64,000 nucleotides of DNA from Siphonodentalium dalli (lineage: Eukaryota > Mollusca > Scaphopoda > Gadilida > Siphonodentaliidae): positions 279,521,614-279,585,613 of the forward strand of contig CP136064.1 of NCBI GenBank assembly GCA_032622095.1, written 5' to 3'. The translations under genes were made by a program, and so were the position numbers. The number at the start of each line of letters is the position of its first letter. The first letter of the stretch is position 1. The notes beneath the pieces were generated by a model. The model was not told where the DNA came from and ran no database searches. It worked only from the letters and a program-made list of their open reading frames with translations. Positions 45,401 to 58,184 of the stretch are shown in pieces.

Positions 45401-47165
45401 AAGTGGGCGATCATCGACTGGAGTAAATAGTCTATTGAAAGAAATAACTTTTTCTCACACTCACTTTTTTCGCGAAGACGGTCGCTTTCAGTACACCGTT
45501 TCTGTGGCTATTTAATGAGCGTTTCGACCTTTTCGCGTGAAACGAATCGGTTCATCTCCCGAACATGTTTCCTCGATCAGCAGACGAGATTAAGTGTTAA
45601 TCGTTCTCAAACAACTCGACTTTAATATGTTTCTCGCTCGGCCACAGCGTGATTAGAACTCCGTTCCCTTTTATCAGTTACTTTCTGCACGTATTCGGTA
45701 CACCCCCGCGTACCCTGTGGTTTCCCGACCCAGAAGAACACATTAGCAGATACATCTACAAGCACCTAAGTACTAAATAATTACCAAGACGACATACCTG
45801 TGTAATGTAACAATTAGTTTGGACGTAATTCTGTCTTTGTGTTTGTTTTGAGCACTGTACCGAGGGACACGCCTATCAGCATTCTTTTACGCCTCATCTT
45901 GACACTTGATTGTTTTGATGTCAGCGAAGAATGAAATGGATGCGTCAGAGCCAAACCGCCTCTGTCCTTTGTTACCTTGGAGATTAGTTGGCATGGTCCA
46001 TGACGTCGGTTGTGATAATCCAAGATATCATTATCAAAGGCTCGGCCATTCCGCTTTCGCATGAAAATAACCTCTCCCATAAATAGACACCATGTCTGCC
46101 GGACTATTTAATTTACGTGATTAATCATGTGCATATTACCGGGAAATTCGTCTGCTGAACTTGAATTAATTATTGCTATATGTATTACTATTTATCACTA
46201 TTTACGTTTAAGTAATCAAGTTTGGTACAGCAATGTAGTGAATACACTCTGCTCCATTATAATCTATATCTGCGTCAAATTCAGTCAAGATCGTCGCTTT
46301 ATTACGCACTTTATGGTGTATAGTGCGAGGCCGAAACTGGTCGTGTCCGTGGAACTATGGAGAAATGTATTAGCTATATTACGTATATACCGGTTAGACT
46401 TTTTGCAATATGTATGTCCCCGCGGATATATCTTCGCGGATGTCTCATTGTTGCAGTATGTAACTGTTATGACCGCGTTAATTATTATATATATACCTAA
46501 TAATATGATCTGGGGTGCGTTACCATTTCTGACTATGGTTTTCTTGTTATCACACATGGCCGTGTACTGAGGCTATGCGAAAGTGGAAATGGCTCAGTAA
46601 TTGCGATTGCCCAAGATATCTGACATGTTTGAGACATAAGTTTTGCAACTTACAAAGGGTCTCTCTCCCCACATAATTGTATTACACAAACGAACATAAA
46701 ATACAATTACACACAAACATGATAATTCATATGTATAACATCGTTTCACTTATAACAATATATGATATAATCTTGAGTGTAACCATAACGGTGGATATTT
46801 CACTTTATGGGGGGGGGGTCGTCCCGTGGGTTGGTGGTTCAGGTGAATCTTCGCTTTCTATGTAGTGCTAATACAATATGCAGTTACTTTCGTTTTACTG
46901 CAGAGGTTTGCACATTAAGGTGTTTAACTTAGAGTTTAAACCGCGATGTCGAGGTTATGTATAATTGAACAGCCCTAAATATGTTCCGGTTTTGTGTACT
47001 ATTCAGAGTAGTATCTCGCTGTCTCTTGTTGAATAGACCGGTTCCGGTTCAAAAAAATCTTTATAAATGCTTTATTCTCTTATTAATTTATATATGACAT
47101 GGATGGATATTGAGAAAACGAAATTATATACAAAAGATGGACAGAAAATCATGCATAAGTACAAA
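45401..47165. other. Intron, no recognised gene; one 147-codon frame
   Basis: The + frame 46127-46570 (147 codons, hydrophobic, Ile/Tyr-rich) has no recognisable domain, and part of it (near 46510-46550) matches a dispersed segment at 2875-2930, so it is probably not a gene. A G run lies at about 46811-46819. No splice sites were linked to these frames. Confidence 0.5.
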
Positions 47166-47171
47166 ACATAC

Positions 47172-47610
47172 AGCGACCACCGAGCCTCATCAACATCATC
47201 ATAATCACCAACATTATTATAATCATCATCATCCCCATCAGCATCTTCATTATATTCATCACGGCCATCACAATCGTCGTCACCATCATCATCAACATCT
47301 TCACCTGTGATCGTCATCACCACCATCATAATTGTCATGATCATCATGCATCATAACCACCACAATCATCATCGTTTCGTCGTCGCCTACGTTGTCACCA
47401 TCGTCATCATGATATCATCGTCATCATATTTACCATCATCATTACCATCATCTTCATCGTGATATCGTCGTCATCATCACCACCACCATCGTCCTCATCA
47501 TCACCATCGTCATTACCATCATCAACATGATCATGATATGATTATCACCACATGCAGTCTTCGTCTTGTAGTTCACAACAACAACAACAACAACAACAAT
47601 AATAATAACA
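47172..47610. repeat. CAT/ATC-rich triplet tract with terminal CAA run
   Basis: About 380 bp of imperfect CAT/CAC/ATC triplets, followed by (CAA)n at about 47575-47600. Similar to the arrays at 0.25-1.1 kb and 63.04-63.18 kb but without a longer unit. Confidence 0.9.
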
Positions 47611-48639
47611 CCGTTAACCGAAACAACAACAACTCTTTAACTTAATCACAGCCATCCAATTTAACGTTGATCAGTCGGATAAACGAGCAAAGTCTACGTA
47701 AAGAGATCTAAAGAAATTACACCTTTTATATTCAGGACACACAAACATCGTAGCAAATTATCCGACCACTTAACCAGTGTAACCATGTAACTCCGAAATA
47801 GACATATTTTAGAGCCAGTACATATCCGTTAATCGGATTTAAATCTAAGGAAATTTTGTTGGAAACTCGTTACACCCGCAAAAAATGACGCAATTCGTTC
47901 TTGTGTTGGTGCGTTCTACGTGCCAAGGAAGTAATTATATTTACAAAACAATTACTGAAGTCTGTAATTTACGTTAATCAACAATCAGCCACCGCAATTA
48001 TCGCCATCTAAGAATTATAAGCACTTCTGCAATCGCGATTTAAATCCCGTGGATCACCTGGTTCCTCTCAGGTTAATGGTTTGTTATAAAATAATTAATC
48101 GCGCAGATTAACTAGCGCTGAGACTCAAAGAACATCTCTGATTGAGTAATCGCTTCACCCTTAGTGTTCCTCCTCGCACAATCTCTCTCGTTGCATGAGT
48201 AATCGCTTCAACCTTAGTGTTCCTCGCACATTATTCATTATGTTAAAATCAGTCTTCGATGTGAAATTAATTTCGTTGTTAATATGTTTTGTTCTGTAGT
48301 TCTGAATATATGTGTTCATATATTTATTACTATATATAGCTGAAACAGCTCCCACGTGGAGCCTTTATTCGGCGGCGAAGGGATGTTGTTGTAACTGGCG
48401 GTCTGGAAACCCTGAATACATCTTTAACTATAAAGCAATTCATATCATATCTAAGACTAATGTTAGCCCTTTATTGAGTCCCAAACAGAGGTAACACTGC
48501 ACTGATGACTGTCGTCTGCTTGGGTCCGTGTGAGGACCCAAGATGAAGCGCCACAGATTCTAACCGTGCAAATTATATGACTGGCAATTTATTATTCGCA
48601 CTATATCGAATCGATTTGTGAGCACCGAACTGAAATATA
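47611..48639. other. Intron, no gene; small repeats
   Basis: GAGTAATCGCTTCA.CCTTAGTGTTCCTC is duplicated at about 48143-48235. A small stem-loop CTTGGGTC..GGACCCAAG lies at about 48518-48542. No coding feature. Confidence 0.5.
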
Positions 48640-48832
48640 TTAGCGCAAAACGGCGTAAAAACAGATTTGACCTCGGCACGTGAAAAGTTGACCTCGGATC
48701 TGAAAATCAATAGGCCTATGTTACTCCTGACCCGAAAATACCCCCACATACCAAGTTTCATCGAAATCGGCTGGGCCATTTTCGAGTCCATCGATTACAC
48801 ACACACACACAGACAGATACACACACACACAC
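48640..48832 (-). mobile_element. Helitron-like or HINE-like fragment
   Basis: The minus strand reads a TGTGTG..CTGTCTGTGTG leader, then CGAAAATGGCCCAGCCGATT, then TCGATGAAACTTGGTATG, then GAGGTCAACTTTTCACGTGC. This order resembles the left parts of 4334 and 53995 elements (leader, CCGxAxxGGCxGxxCGATTTCGA, GACCTTGACC-type segment). The hairpin/CTRR end was not identified for this copy. Confidence 0.5.
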
Positions 48833-50240
48833 AGATCTTTCAAAATATAGATAGATATCAATAGATAAATATATGAACACATATATTCAGAACTACAGAA
48901 CAAAACATATCAGGGACCAAATATACCTGTTCGGTTCTATAAACCGTCTCACGGGCGGAACCAATATATTTGCATCTTCTGGACAGATAAAGAACCATTT
49001 GGTTCTTCGCTAGAAACAATGTGGAACCAAACTGAGAACCAATTGGTTCGAATTCTACATTCGATTAGATATGTACAAAGTACTTTGTATCCGATGGCCG
49101 TTGCGTTTCGTGTTTTTTATCTATTAGTAGAGTGGCTCGGCAACTCACGGATAAATTCACGACTATGTTTATCTGTTCGTTGTATAATATTCATGTTGGG
49201 CCAAAATATGAGGTTTCCCCAAAACACACAGAAGAGTTACGATTACGCTTAGTACTATACGTCATGAAATTATGTGCAAGATCTTATCAAAGTATGCGCA
49301 CGTTCTAATTGTATTTTATATATAAATAACCGCGATGTCATAACCGCAAAAATGGATAGGGAATCGATTCCGTCGGTTTGTATCTAACACTTAATTTAAT
49401 GAAACGGACACTTGGTCAATTAGTGTTATTTTATCACACAACCATCAATTATTAAGCATCCATGAACTGTCATAAACTACCCGCCCATTGGATACAAGAA
49501 AATCAATGTCAGAAATGGTAACGCGCTCAAGATAATATATTATATACCCATGATTGTAATTATAGAATATAAAATATATTGGTTTCACGAATGACCGTCT
49601 CATAATTCCGTTAAAACAACTAATCCTTCAAATTATTACAACAACTATATACGGCTTATCACTGAAGGTTTCTCATGCATCTCACCAGAATTCCCAAAAC
49701 TACATCTTTTACCGGACTCGGCCTCCGGGTCGCAGTTCGACTTTTTTTAATCCGTCCCTAAAAATTCCCATACATGTATATATAAATAAAACGCCCATGG
49801 CCCACTGTAACCAAGAATATCAAGAACATTATACACGCGGAGTGCGAAACGAGATTATTGAATGCGTTGTGATTTATCTAGTAGATCGTGTAGAGCGAAA
49901 TTTTCACTGGGCACGGTTGCACATATATATTGCCGTATTCAATAATCATAATCGTCGTTATGTTTTCATAACGAATGTTTTTGCCGTACATTAATTCTAC
50001 GTCAACCCTCGACTACGTGAATTCCAAAAACTCCATATTAGATAGGTTCCACGGATTATTTCTCTCTGTTATAGAAGTTTTGATAACACATCGGACACAA
50101 CATATATTAAGTCTCGCAAATAATAAGTGGTGGTAACGTGAGCCATCTACTTCCGTTGACAGTGACAACAAATGTTACAAGTTACAAATACGTTTATCTG
50201 AACCTCTCTATATTGTCGAGAAATCTGCCAAGCTCATAGG
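48833..50240. other. Intron, no gene seen
   Basis: Only short unsupported frames. Confidence 0.45.
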
Positions 50241-50560
50241 CCACAGTAAATGTTTGGCATATATACGATATACGCGATCCGTGACCACAGTACCTTTGAT
50301 ATATATACATTTACTTCGACTATAATCAGATTTGTTTTGTGATGGCATATCTACGATATACGCGGCCCGTGACCACAGTACCTTTGATCGATATACATTT
50401 GCTCCTATATATACTATGATCAGATTGTTTTTGTGATGGCATATCTACGATATACGCGACCACAGTACCTTTGATCTTTATAAATTTGCTTCCATATAAT
50501 CAGATTTGTGTGGTGGAATATGTACGATATACGCGACCCGTGACCATAGTACCTGGCGAT
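50241..50560. repeat. About 90-bp degenerate tandem repeat, 4 copies
   Basis: Four copies sharing GGCATAT.TACGATATACGCG and GTGACCACAGTACCTTTGAT, then ATATACATTTGCT..TATAATCAGATT. The unit length varies. Confidence 0.85.
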
Positions 50561-51428
50561 GTACCTAATAATTCAGAAAACGAAGAAACATCGTGTGCTT
50601 TAACATCAAAACAAAAACACCCTGGGCAATTTTCCCATTACACAAGTTCATGAATTACGCTGTGTTCTGTCTTAACCATGTGTCTTTCGATTGCCTTTTG
50701 GCCAACAATAATAGATTGTTGTGGTATCATTGTGCAAAAACGAGTTCCAAAGACAGCGGTAAATCAGAACAGAACATTTCTAATAGTTTTCACAGAGAGC
50801 CTAAGTGCACTGGTATCGCATATTCATCGGTCCAACGATAAGATTTTACCTGGCAATGTATCTACCTACACATCAGATAACTCCAGTGTTGTAACATAAA
50901 CACGGCTGTTTGGGAGGCGGTATAATCAGGAGTTTCTGTATGCCAAGGTTATTTTGCTTTAAGGTGACCCAAGTGATATGAGAGATTTCTCTGTAATCAT
51001 TATAACGTAGCCGTAAATGCTATAGAGGATTGATGAAGTGAGCGCCTACCCACCGAGAAGTCTGTTCACATATGGCAATTTACATCAAACCGAACATCAA
51101 TGCTTGTATCTTCACTGGCCCCTTACTGCGCATGTGCCAGTTGCCGAGATATGGGGTAATGACGGACAACTTACTCGGTTACACCTTTGGCGCATGTATA
51201 GCTGATAAGTATAAAACCAGTTTCTACAGCGAATGTGAATTTTCTGCCGCATGGAATCTCAATCTTTAAGAAGTCAAGCCATATCGCCGAAGACAAGTAT
51301 ATTGACTGGTGATGTTTGATTGTTGATTGCTATCCATGAATGAGGCCACCAGACAAGATGTATGCATGACTTAAGAGAAATTTGCCAGCAAACTGCGAAT
51401 TACAACCCACAAATGACTATTATGGAGA
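50561..51428. other. Intron, no gene seen
   Basis: No supported feature. Confidence 0.4.
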
Positions 51429-52627
51429 ATGCCTCACCCACTCCACCCAATTCAGCTAACGTTTCACACTTCACGCATGCCTCCTCACCCCCTCCACCCA
51501 ATTCACCTAACGTTTTACACTGCACGAATGTCTCACCACCACCCAATTCACCTAACATTTTACACTGCACGCACGGCTCACCACCCAATTCACCTAACGT
51601 TTTACACTGCACGCATGGTTCACACGACCCAATTCACCTAACGCTTTACACTGCACGCATGGCTCACCCGACCCAATTTACCTAACGTTTTACACTGCAC
51701 GCATGGCTCACCCCACCCAATTCACCTAACGTTTTACACTGCACGCATGGCTCACCTGACCCAATTCACCTAACGCTTTACAATGCACGTATGTCTCACA
51801 CCCCACCTAATTCACCTAACGTTTTACACTGCACGCATTGCTCACCCCCATGACCACCCATTCACCCCGACGGTTTACACTGCACCCATGCCTCACCCCC
51901 TCCACACAATTCACCTAACGTTTTGCATTGCACGCATGCATAGCTCACACCCCACCCAATTCGCCTAACGTTTTGCATTGCACGCATGCATAGCTCATAC
52001 CCCCACCCAATTCACCTAACTTTTTACACAGCACGCATGGTTCACCCCCACCTAATTCACCTAAGGTTTTACACTGCATGCATTGCTCATCCCACACCAC
52101 CAATTCACCTAACGTTTTACACTGCACGAATGGTTCACCCCCACCACCCAATTCACCTAACGTTTTACAATGCACAAATGGTTCACCCCCACCACCCAAT
52201 TCACCTAACGGTTTACACTGCACGAATGGTTCACCCCCACCACCCAATTCACCTAACGTTTTACACTGCACGAATGGTTCACCCCACCACCCAATTCACC
52301 TAACGCTTTACATTGCACGAATTGTTCACCCCCACCCAATTCACCTAACGTTTTATACTGCACGAATTCTTCACCCCCACCTCGACTCAATTCACCTAAC
52401 GTTTTACACTGCTCGCATGGCTCATCCCCACCCCGACTCAATTCACCTAACGTTTTACACTGCTCGCATGGCTCATCCCCGACTCAATTCACCTAACGTT
52501 TTACACTGCTCGCATGGCTCATCCCCATCACCACCCCATTCACCTAACGCTTTACACTGCACCCATGCCTCACCCCCTCCACACAATTCACCTAACGTTT
52601 TACACTGCTCGCATGGCTCATCCCATG
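51429..52627. repeat. About 45-bp degenerate minisatellite, about 25 copies
   Basis: Core AATTCACCTAACGTTTTACA followed by CTGCACGCATGGCTCACCCC, with C-rich linkers of varying length. The + strand is strongly C-rich and G-poor, and all three + frames are partly open with Pro/His-rich peptides. No splice sites or domains. Confidence 0.95.
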
Positions 52628-53094
52628 CAGTATAACTTTAGCATGTGTCCGATATTAACTTCAGTCAGACTCTTTTATGTTGCATGTGATGAACGCGAAC
52701 CACGGCATACCTTGCGGAGATCTCAGAACGTAGAAAAGGTCACCATTAGAATCGATGTGTTCGCGTGCTAGTCTGGTATATGTATATTACGGTCCGACCC
52801 GCGGGTGTGTATTTTGGTAACTCATACCTCAATATTTATCTCATCTGCCTCGGAGTGTGCGGTATTTGAGTCGTGGCCTTCGGATAAGACGCTGAAGGCG
52901 AATTATTTCATAATGCGTAACCAATGCAGACACTTTGCCAAGCCATGTTCTTCAGAGTCCCATGGCCGTCGCACTGCACGTATACACATTCATTTTGTTA
53001 TAGACCTATTGGTATTCCATTTGCCACAAGATGCACATATATTTAACATACAGTTCGTTTTTAGCGCAACTGGACGAAGTCAAGTTTAAGTATT
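52628..53094. other. Intron, no gene seen
   Basis: No supported feature. Confidence 0.4.
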
Positions 53095-53680
53095 GCCAGA
53101 TGTTGGCGTCCGTCATCCGATCGTCACCATATGGATCTTCGGTGTGACCTCTATCCGAAATTCGTTTTTAAAAATATGGCCGCCAGCAGCCATCTTGGAT
53201 TCCAAATTTTTAAATCCATCGGCACACCCTGCAGCCCGAGAATTGTTTTGAAAATTTGCAGGCATGTTAAGAATCACCTCTAGATGATAACGAATTTGAA
53301 CAATTTTCGATGAAAAACATGGCCGCAGGCAGCCATTTTGGATTTTACTCTTTGCATGACTAAAATCCTTTGGCTCATCCTGCAGACAACATCCTTCATC
53401 CGATCATCACCAAACTTCATATGTATCTTCAGGGTGACCTCTAGATGGGAGCCATGACATTTGCGAATTTAATTGAAAAACATGGCCGCCAGCGGCCATC
53501 TTTGATGATACTCTTTGTATGACTAAATCCTTCGACCCTACAGGCCACCTCCCTCATCCGATTATCAACAAACTTCATTTGGATCTTCGAGGTGACCTCT
53601 ATATGGGAGCTATAAACGTTTGTTTTTAATTTCATTGGAAAACATGACCGCCAGCGGCCATCTTGGATTTTACTTTAAAT
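53095..53680. repeat. About 160-bp tandem repeat (GGCCGCCAGCGGCCATCTTG), 4 copies
   Basis: ATGGCCGC.(A)GC.GCCAT.TTGGAT recurs at 53178, 53321, 53484 and 53646 (143, 163 and 162 bp apart), each preceded by CATCCGAT.(A)TCA.CAAACTTCAT.TGGATCTTC.G.GTGACCTCTA. Copies are diverged. Confidence 0.85.
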
Positions 53681-53994
53681 ATATATCTCTCTCCATGATG
53701 ACATCTAGTATTACTTATACATTTTAATTGTCCGTATTCATGATCGCTCCATTGACTGTAGCACATGAAATTACCACCTACAATTTGAGCTACAGTGTCA
53801 TTTACACTTTCATTGGGTATGCTACTAATCTGGGCAGGACTATATAATTCAAGTTGCCTGTATATGCCATGCATGATGACTGGTTTTGGGTTATATCACT
53901 TGGACATGTGATGCGCTCAACTGCCCCACCCACAATGTCCTTGTGCGCCGTCCCTCCACACGCGCCTGCTATACAACATGGTATAATATATATT

Positions 53995-54712
53995 TTGGTA
54001 CTTCTGTCTGTTTGTGTGTTAGCTATGGCCGGGAAAACTGCCGGACGGATTTCGACCAAACTTCCTATCTATGGATAAAATGCACATGAAGTGTTTTTGA
54101 GAAGCTCCGGGCACTCATTCTCCATTCCCACTGCCGCCGTCTTGGAATTGTGGGGGTTAATCGCGTGATAGTTAAAGAGCGTTCGTATCCGCAGTGTCGT
54201 TGATAAAGAGCGTTTGGACACTGTTAAACCGTTACATAGGAAATATGCATGCATTTCCATTGCATAGAACTCGCTTCTACGAATCTTCCCAAGGCTGGCA
54301 ATATTGTTAATAAATGCGTTTATGTCTCTTCGATAATTGCCTAATACAATTAAAGCGTGGAGTCTGTCCATTTTCCCCATGAAAAATCGAATTCTACGAC
54401 CACCGGGTTCGAGATATCTTATTATTTCCGACATCGTCATTTTTGTCACTCGAAATCACTTCGGCCTCAATTCATCCCTTGCGAGGCCTTCTAACCGTCA
54501 TATCGTTACCCCGACCTGACCATGACCTTCAAAATGGTCAATTCAAGGTCAAATCGGTTAAAACGGACGGATTTCGACGAAATTTTATACCTAGGGCTAC
54601 TTTTTTCCGGGGAGTGTTTTGGACGGATAAAATCGTTACCCCGACCTGACCTTGACCTTCAAAATGGTCAATTCGAGGTCAAAGCCCGGACGAAGTCGGG
54701 TCACCTGCTAGT
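53995..54712 (+). mobile_element. Helitron-like non-autonomous element
   Basis: A CTGTCTGTTTGTGTGTTAGC leader and CCGGGAAAACTGCCGGACGG block at the left. Near the right end a hairpin CCCGGACGAAGTCGGG (54685-54700), seven bases, CTAG (54708-54711) and T. Inside, a 125-bp segment (TCGTTACCCCGACCTGACC.. TGACCTTCAAAATGGTCAAT) is duplicated at about 54506 and 54631. About 54070-54430 looks unrelated and may be inserted. The left boundary is uncertain. Confidence 0.55.
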
Positions 54713-55055
54713 TAAATATATGTGACTGGTGGATAGCCAGGTTCAGCCACATATACACGTAACATGTAACGTGTGTTAATATAATATTGCTATGGGGATG
54801 CTCATGTCGGGAACATGCAGTCACGTGATTTTACTACGCGTTTGTAGATATCGGCGCCAGTGTCCAGCGAAACGTGTAAATAATAGTCGGTGGCGATAAC
54901 AAGATGTCACAATGCGATCAGCGAGACGCTTAAATTGGTTAAATCAAAAATATATCTACCGCGTATAGGCAAATCCCATTCTCCTACAGCCTGTATACAG
55001 CGTTGCTCTTTGCTACAAGGGTCGTACCATGCTACACATTGGACACACACACGTC
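54713..55055. other. Intron, no gene seen
   Basis: No supported feature. Confidence 0.4.
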
Positions 55056-55552
55056 ATGCCCATGGTGGTTTCGAGTTCATGAGTATCACGCATTCAAAAT
55101 GGCCGAGGCGATCTAAAACGCGACCAGAAGTGGGGGGGGGGGGGGAATGTAATAAACTAAGATATGACATATTACATAGTATTTTGACAGCTTCGAGCAG
55201 ATGCTATACTATTTTTCAAACAAGCTTTTACCTCATTTGTGTCCAAATTCACATTTGTTTGCTTTAACATTCTGACCAAAGTTGTCAGTCTAAGGATTTT
55301 CCAAGATGTATGGACTCGTGTATTTCACGCACCTCCGACTGGCAACATTGGTCAGAATGTTATAGAAAACCACTTAGTATTTCCGAACAAATAAGGTATC
55401 AACTTGTTTCAAAAATAAACCAGCATATGCTCGTAACAGTCAAACTGCTATGTTTTGTGTCAGTTCCTCGTATATTTTGATTGTGTGCGTTTGCACATTT
55501 TGAATGCGTGGTACTCTCCAACCTGGAAACCACGTGATTCATCACCGTGGTA
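55056..55552. mobile_element. TIR element family E, copy 3
   Basis: Internal blocks CATTCAAAATGGCCGAGGCG, GCAGATGCTATACTATTTTT and CAACTTGTTTCAAAAATAAA are shared with 10151 and 35305. The right end GGAAACCACGTGATTC.TCACCGTGG is the inverse of family left ends. A poly-G run is present at about 55131-55144. Confidence 0.7.
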
Positions 55553-55980
55553 CAACTTCTGAACGGTGAACGGTTTGACCGTGTGTGTGAAATGATCGCG
55601 TAAGGAAGGTGACCTCCGTTTGGCAACACACGTTACAAGTTACACGTATTGTACGGGTAGCTGAACCTGGCACATAATGTATGCTATATATATGTTGGAC
55701 AAACGGGTAATCTATTGAATACAGTAAAAAATTTGCACACCATTAGATTGAGCATTATGTATTGATATATAATATAGACATGTTTACATTCGACCACATC
55801 GAACTTCGAACTTCAAACATCTGAATAATATCATATTCAATATTCTTAACTATGTTCTTACAAAAGTTTTCACAGGTTTAAGTAGTCGACGGTGAAATCT
55901 GAAACTTATATAACTTTATAAATTAAAATGTTTACGGGGCACGACCAATACCTATATAAATTATATACAAACAAAAAGAC
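55553..55980. other. Intron, no gene seen
   Basis: No supported feature. Confidence 0.4.
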
Positions 55981-56056
55981 CATGGCGTACTGTGGTAACC
56001 ATGGCGTACTGTGGTAACCATGGCGTACTGTGGTAACCATAGCGTACTGTTGTAAC
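55981..56056. repeat. 19-bp tandem repeat, 4 copies
   Basis: CATGGCGTACTGTGGTAAC at 55981, 56000 and 56019, and a diverged copy at 56038. It lies about 190 bp upstream of an SDR exon. Confidence 0.95.
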
Positions 56057-56249
56057 GATATCAACGGATTGTTGATCGATAATGAGCGCCATTTTACCCG
56101 CTACTCAATAGAATGTTATAATTATTGGAGTCTGAAGTGTGATGTCGGATTTAAACCTGGTCATTATCCCAATTTCGTCATTTGGCGGCATGTGAAATTC
56201 AATACGGAGAATCACATCGTATTAGAATGTTCGTTTTTTCTCTTCCCAG

Positions 56250-56558
56250 GGTATCTTGGTCCAAAAGCTACGACGGTTGATGGCCTAGAGAGGAATTTCG
56301 GTGTTAACTACCTCGGTCATTTCTATCTGACGTATTTGTTAAAGGACAAACTTGCGAAATCATCACCGAGTAGAATCATCAATGTTGTTTCCGACTCATA
56401 CAAACTCGGCAAGATTGACTTCGACGATCTGGCGCTGAATAATGGCTACGACATGTACAAGGCTTACGGACGCAGCAAGCTCGCTCAACTCATCTTCAAC
56501 GTCGAATGTCATCGCCACTTCTTCAGCCAATACGTTATGTCATATGCCGTACATCCAG
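56250..56558 (+). CDS. SDR exon 'B': catalytic segment
   Basis: Encodes the catalytic half. Numbered from the split first Gly of the upstream exon, Asn101 (FGVNYLGHF), Ser129 (INVVSDS, the second Ser of the usual NVSS; the first is Val), Tyr154 and Lys158 (YGRSK) form the classical SDR tetrad. Arg123 precedes strand 5. The end reads SYAVHPG. From SKLA to HPG there are 29 residues, the same as in RDH12-like enzymes, so the first donor (GTAAGA at 56559) is the ancestral exon end. The acceptor is TTTTTTCTCTTCCCAG ending at 56249. Length 309 bp, phase 1 both sides. The last part is duplicated downstream into a 63-bp array carrying 14 further donor sites. Confidence 0.93.
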
Positions 56559-57464
56559 GTAAGAGCAATATACATTGTCACGTCTTCGGTCACTACGTTA
56601 TGTCATATGCCGTCCACCCAGGTAAGAGCAATATGCATTGTCATGTCTTCGGTTACCACTTTATGTCATATGCCGTCCATCCAGGTAAGAGCAATAAACA
56701 TTGTCATGTCTTCGGTCACTATGTTATGTCATATGTCGTCCATCCAGGTAAGAGCAATATGCATTGTCATGTCTTCGGTCACCACGTTATGTCATATGCC
56801 GTACATCCAGGTAAGAGCAATATGCATTGGCATGTCTTCGGTCACCACGTTATGTCATATGCCGTCCATCCAGGTAAGAGCAATATGCATTGTCATGTCT
56901 TCGGTCACTACGTTATGTCATATGCCGTACATCCAGGTAAGAGCAATATGCATTGGCATGTCTTCGGTCACCACGTTATGTCATATGCCGTCCATCCAGG
57001 TAAGAGCAATATGCATTGCCATGTCTTCGGTCACCACGTTATGTCATATGCCGTACATCCAGGTAAGAACAATAAACATTGTCATGTCTTCGGTCACTAT
57101 GTTATGTCATATGTCGTCCATCCAGGTAAGAGCAATATGCATTGTCATGTCTTCGGTCACTACGTCATGTCATATGCCGTCCATCCAGGTAAGAGCAATA
57201 TGCATTGCCATGTCTTCGGTCACTACGTTATGTCATATGCCGTCCATCCAGGTAAGAGCAATATGCATTGTCATGTCTTCGGTCACTACGTTATGTCATA
57301 TGCCGTCCATCCAGGTAAGAGCAATATGCATTGCCATGTCTTCGGTCACTACGTTATGTCATATGACGTCCATCCAGGTAAGAGCAATATGCATTGTCAT
57401 TTCTTCGGTCACCACTTTATGTCATATGACGTCCATCCAGGTAATAATAGTACCCATGTCGTTT
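56520..57464 (+). repeat. 63-bp minisatellite spanning an exon end and its 5' splice site, 15 copies
   Basis: The unit holds TATGTCATATGCCGTCCATC, CAG|GTAAGAGCAATATGCATTG and TCATGTCTTCGGTCACTACG. Donor GT dinucleotides recur every 63 bp from 56559 to 57441 (15 sites): 13 read CAGGTAAGAGC, one CAGGTAAGAAC (copy 9) and the last CAGGTAATAAT. The + frame stays open through all copies (21 residues each, VMSYAVHPGKSNMHCHVFGHY). Copies 3-4 and 9-10 share rare variants (AATAAACATTG, TATGTCGTC), showing block duplication. Copy 1 is the true exon end, and the rest would normally be intron. Confidence 0.95.
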
Positions 57465-58184
57465 CTCTGTCTCTGTGTCTTATCCCCACGTTTCGAATAA
57501 ACATGGGGTGTATACAGGACTTTGTTCGTCTGTGCATCTGGCCATCCGTCTGTCTGTCCGTTTGGCCGGGCATATATAGCAGCCATTGGGTTACAGATCT
57601 GCTTTCAAATGGAGGGGGTCAATATGTTTTTGTTGTACATTTATCCTTGTGTATTTATATGGAAATGGAAATAATGGTTTTCTGTCCGACCGCACTGATA
57701 CCACATGCAGTCAAGGCTAACGTGTCTCAATATAATTCGGTATGCATGTTCACCATCTGGGTTTCTTTTTTTAAAAAGAGTCCCGGTAATGTTTGCTTTT
57801 ATCCTTTTGATTGTCTCGAAATAATGTTTTTGTCAGTCATGGGTTATAGGATATCGATGATCAACTTCACAACAGATTTCAATGAAATGTTTTATATGTT
57901 CGAATTTCCCTCTCATAGTTATTCTTTGTTAATCTTACAAATTTGTGTTTCGTCCTGCCTACATGTTTCAATTTCGTACCGTGCGATCATTGTGGTATGC
58001 CATCATCGGTGGTGCAATCTCTTGTTTGTTTTTGTCTGTTATTGTTTCTTTTAAAACAAAGCACCGGCCAGGCAAACTGATTTGTTTTATTTTCAAACTG
58101 AGCTCACCCGTCTATCTCTTGAATCTCTTCCGGGCCACAATTACAATTTATAGATTACCTTTTCTGTTAATAAACCACAGACAA
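57465..58184. other. Intron, no gene seen
   Basis: The open frame from the array runs on to 58054 with no similarity to a domain. A CTGTCTGTCCGTTTGGCCGG stretch near 57550-57570 is Helitron-leader-like but has no matching end. Confidence 0.5.

Noticed and set aside
46127-46570. 147-codon hydrophobic frame as a membrane protein gene
   Set aside because: No recognisable domain, partly made of dispersed repeat, with composition like the surrounding AT-rich intron.
51429-52627. Pro/His-rich secreted protein
   Set aside because: The frames are by-products of the C-rich 45-bp minisatellite and shift because unit length varies.
56559-58054. Single continuous 674-codon protein from 56030 to 58054
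   Set aside because: The frame passes through a consensus acceptor, exon, 15 donors and clear intron. The SDR motifs fit the spliced model with exact family spacing instead.
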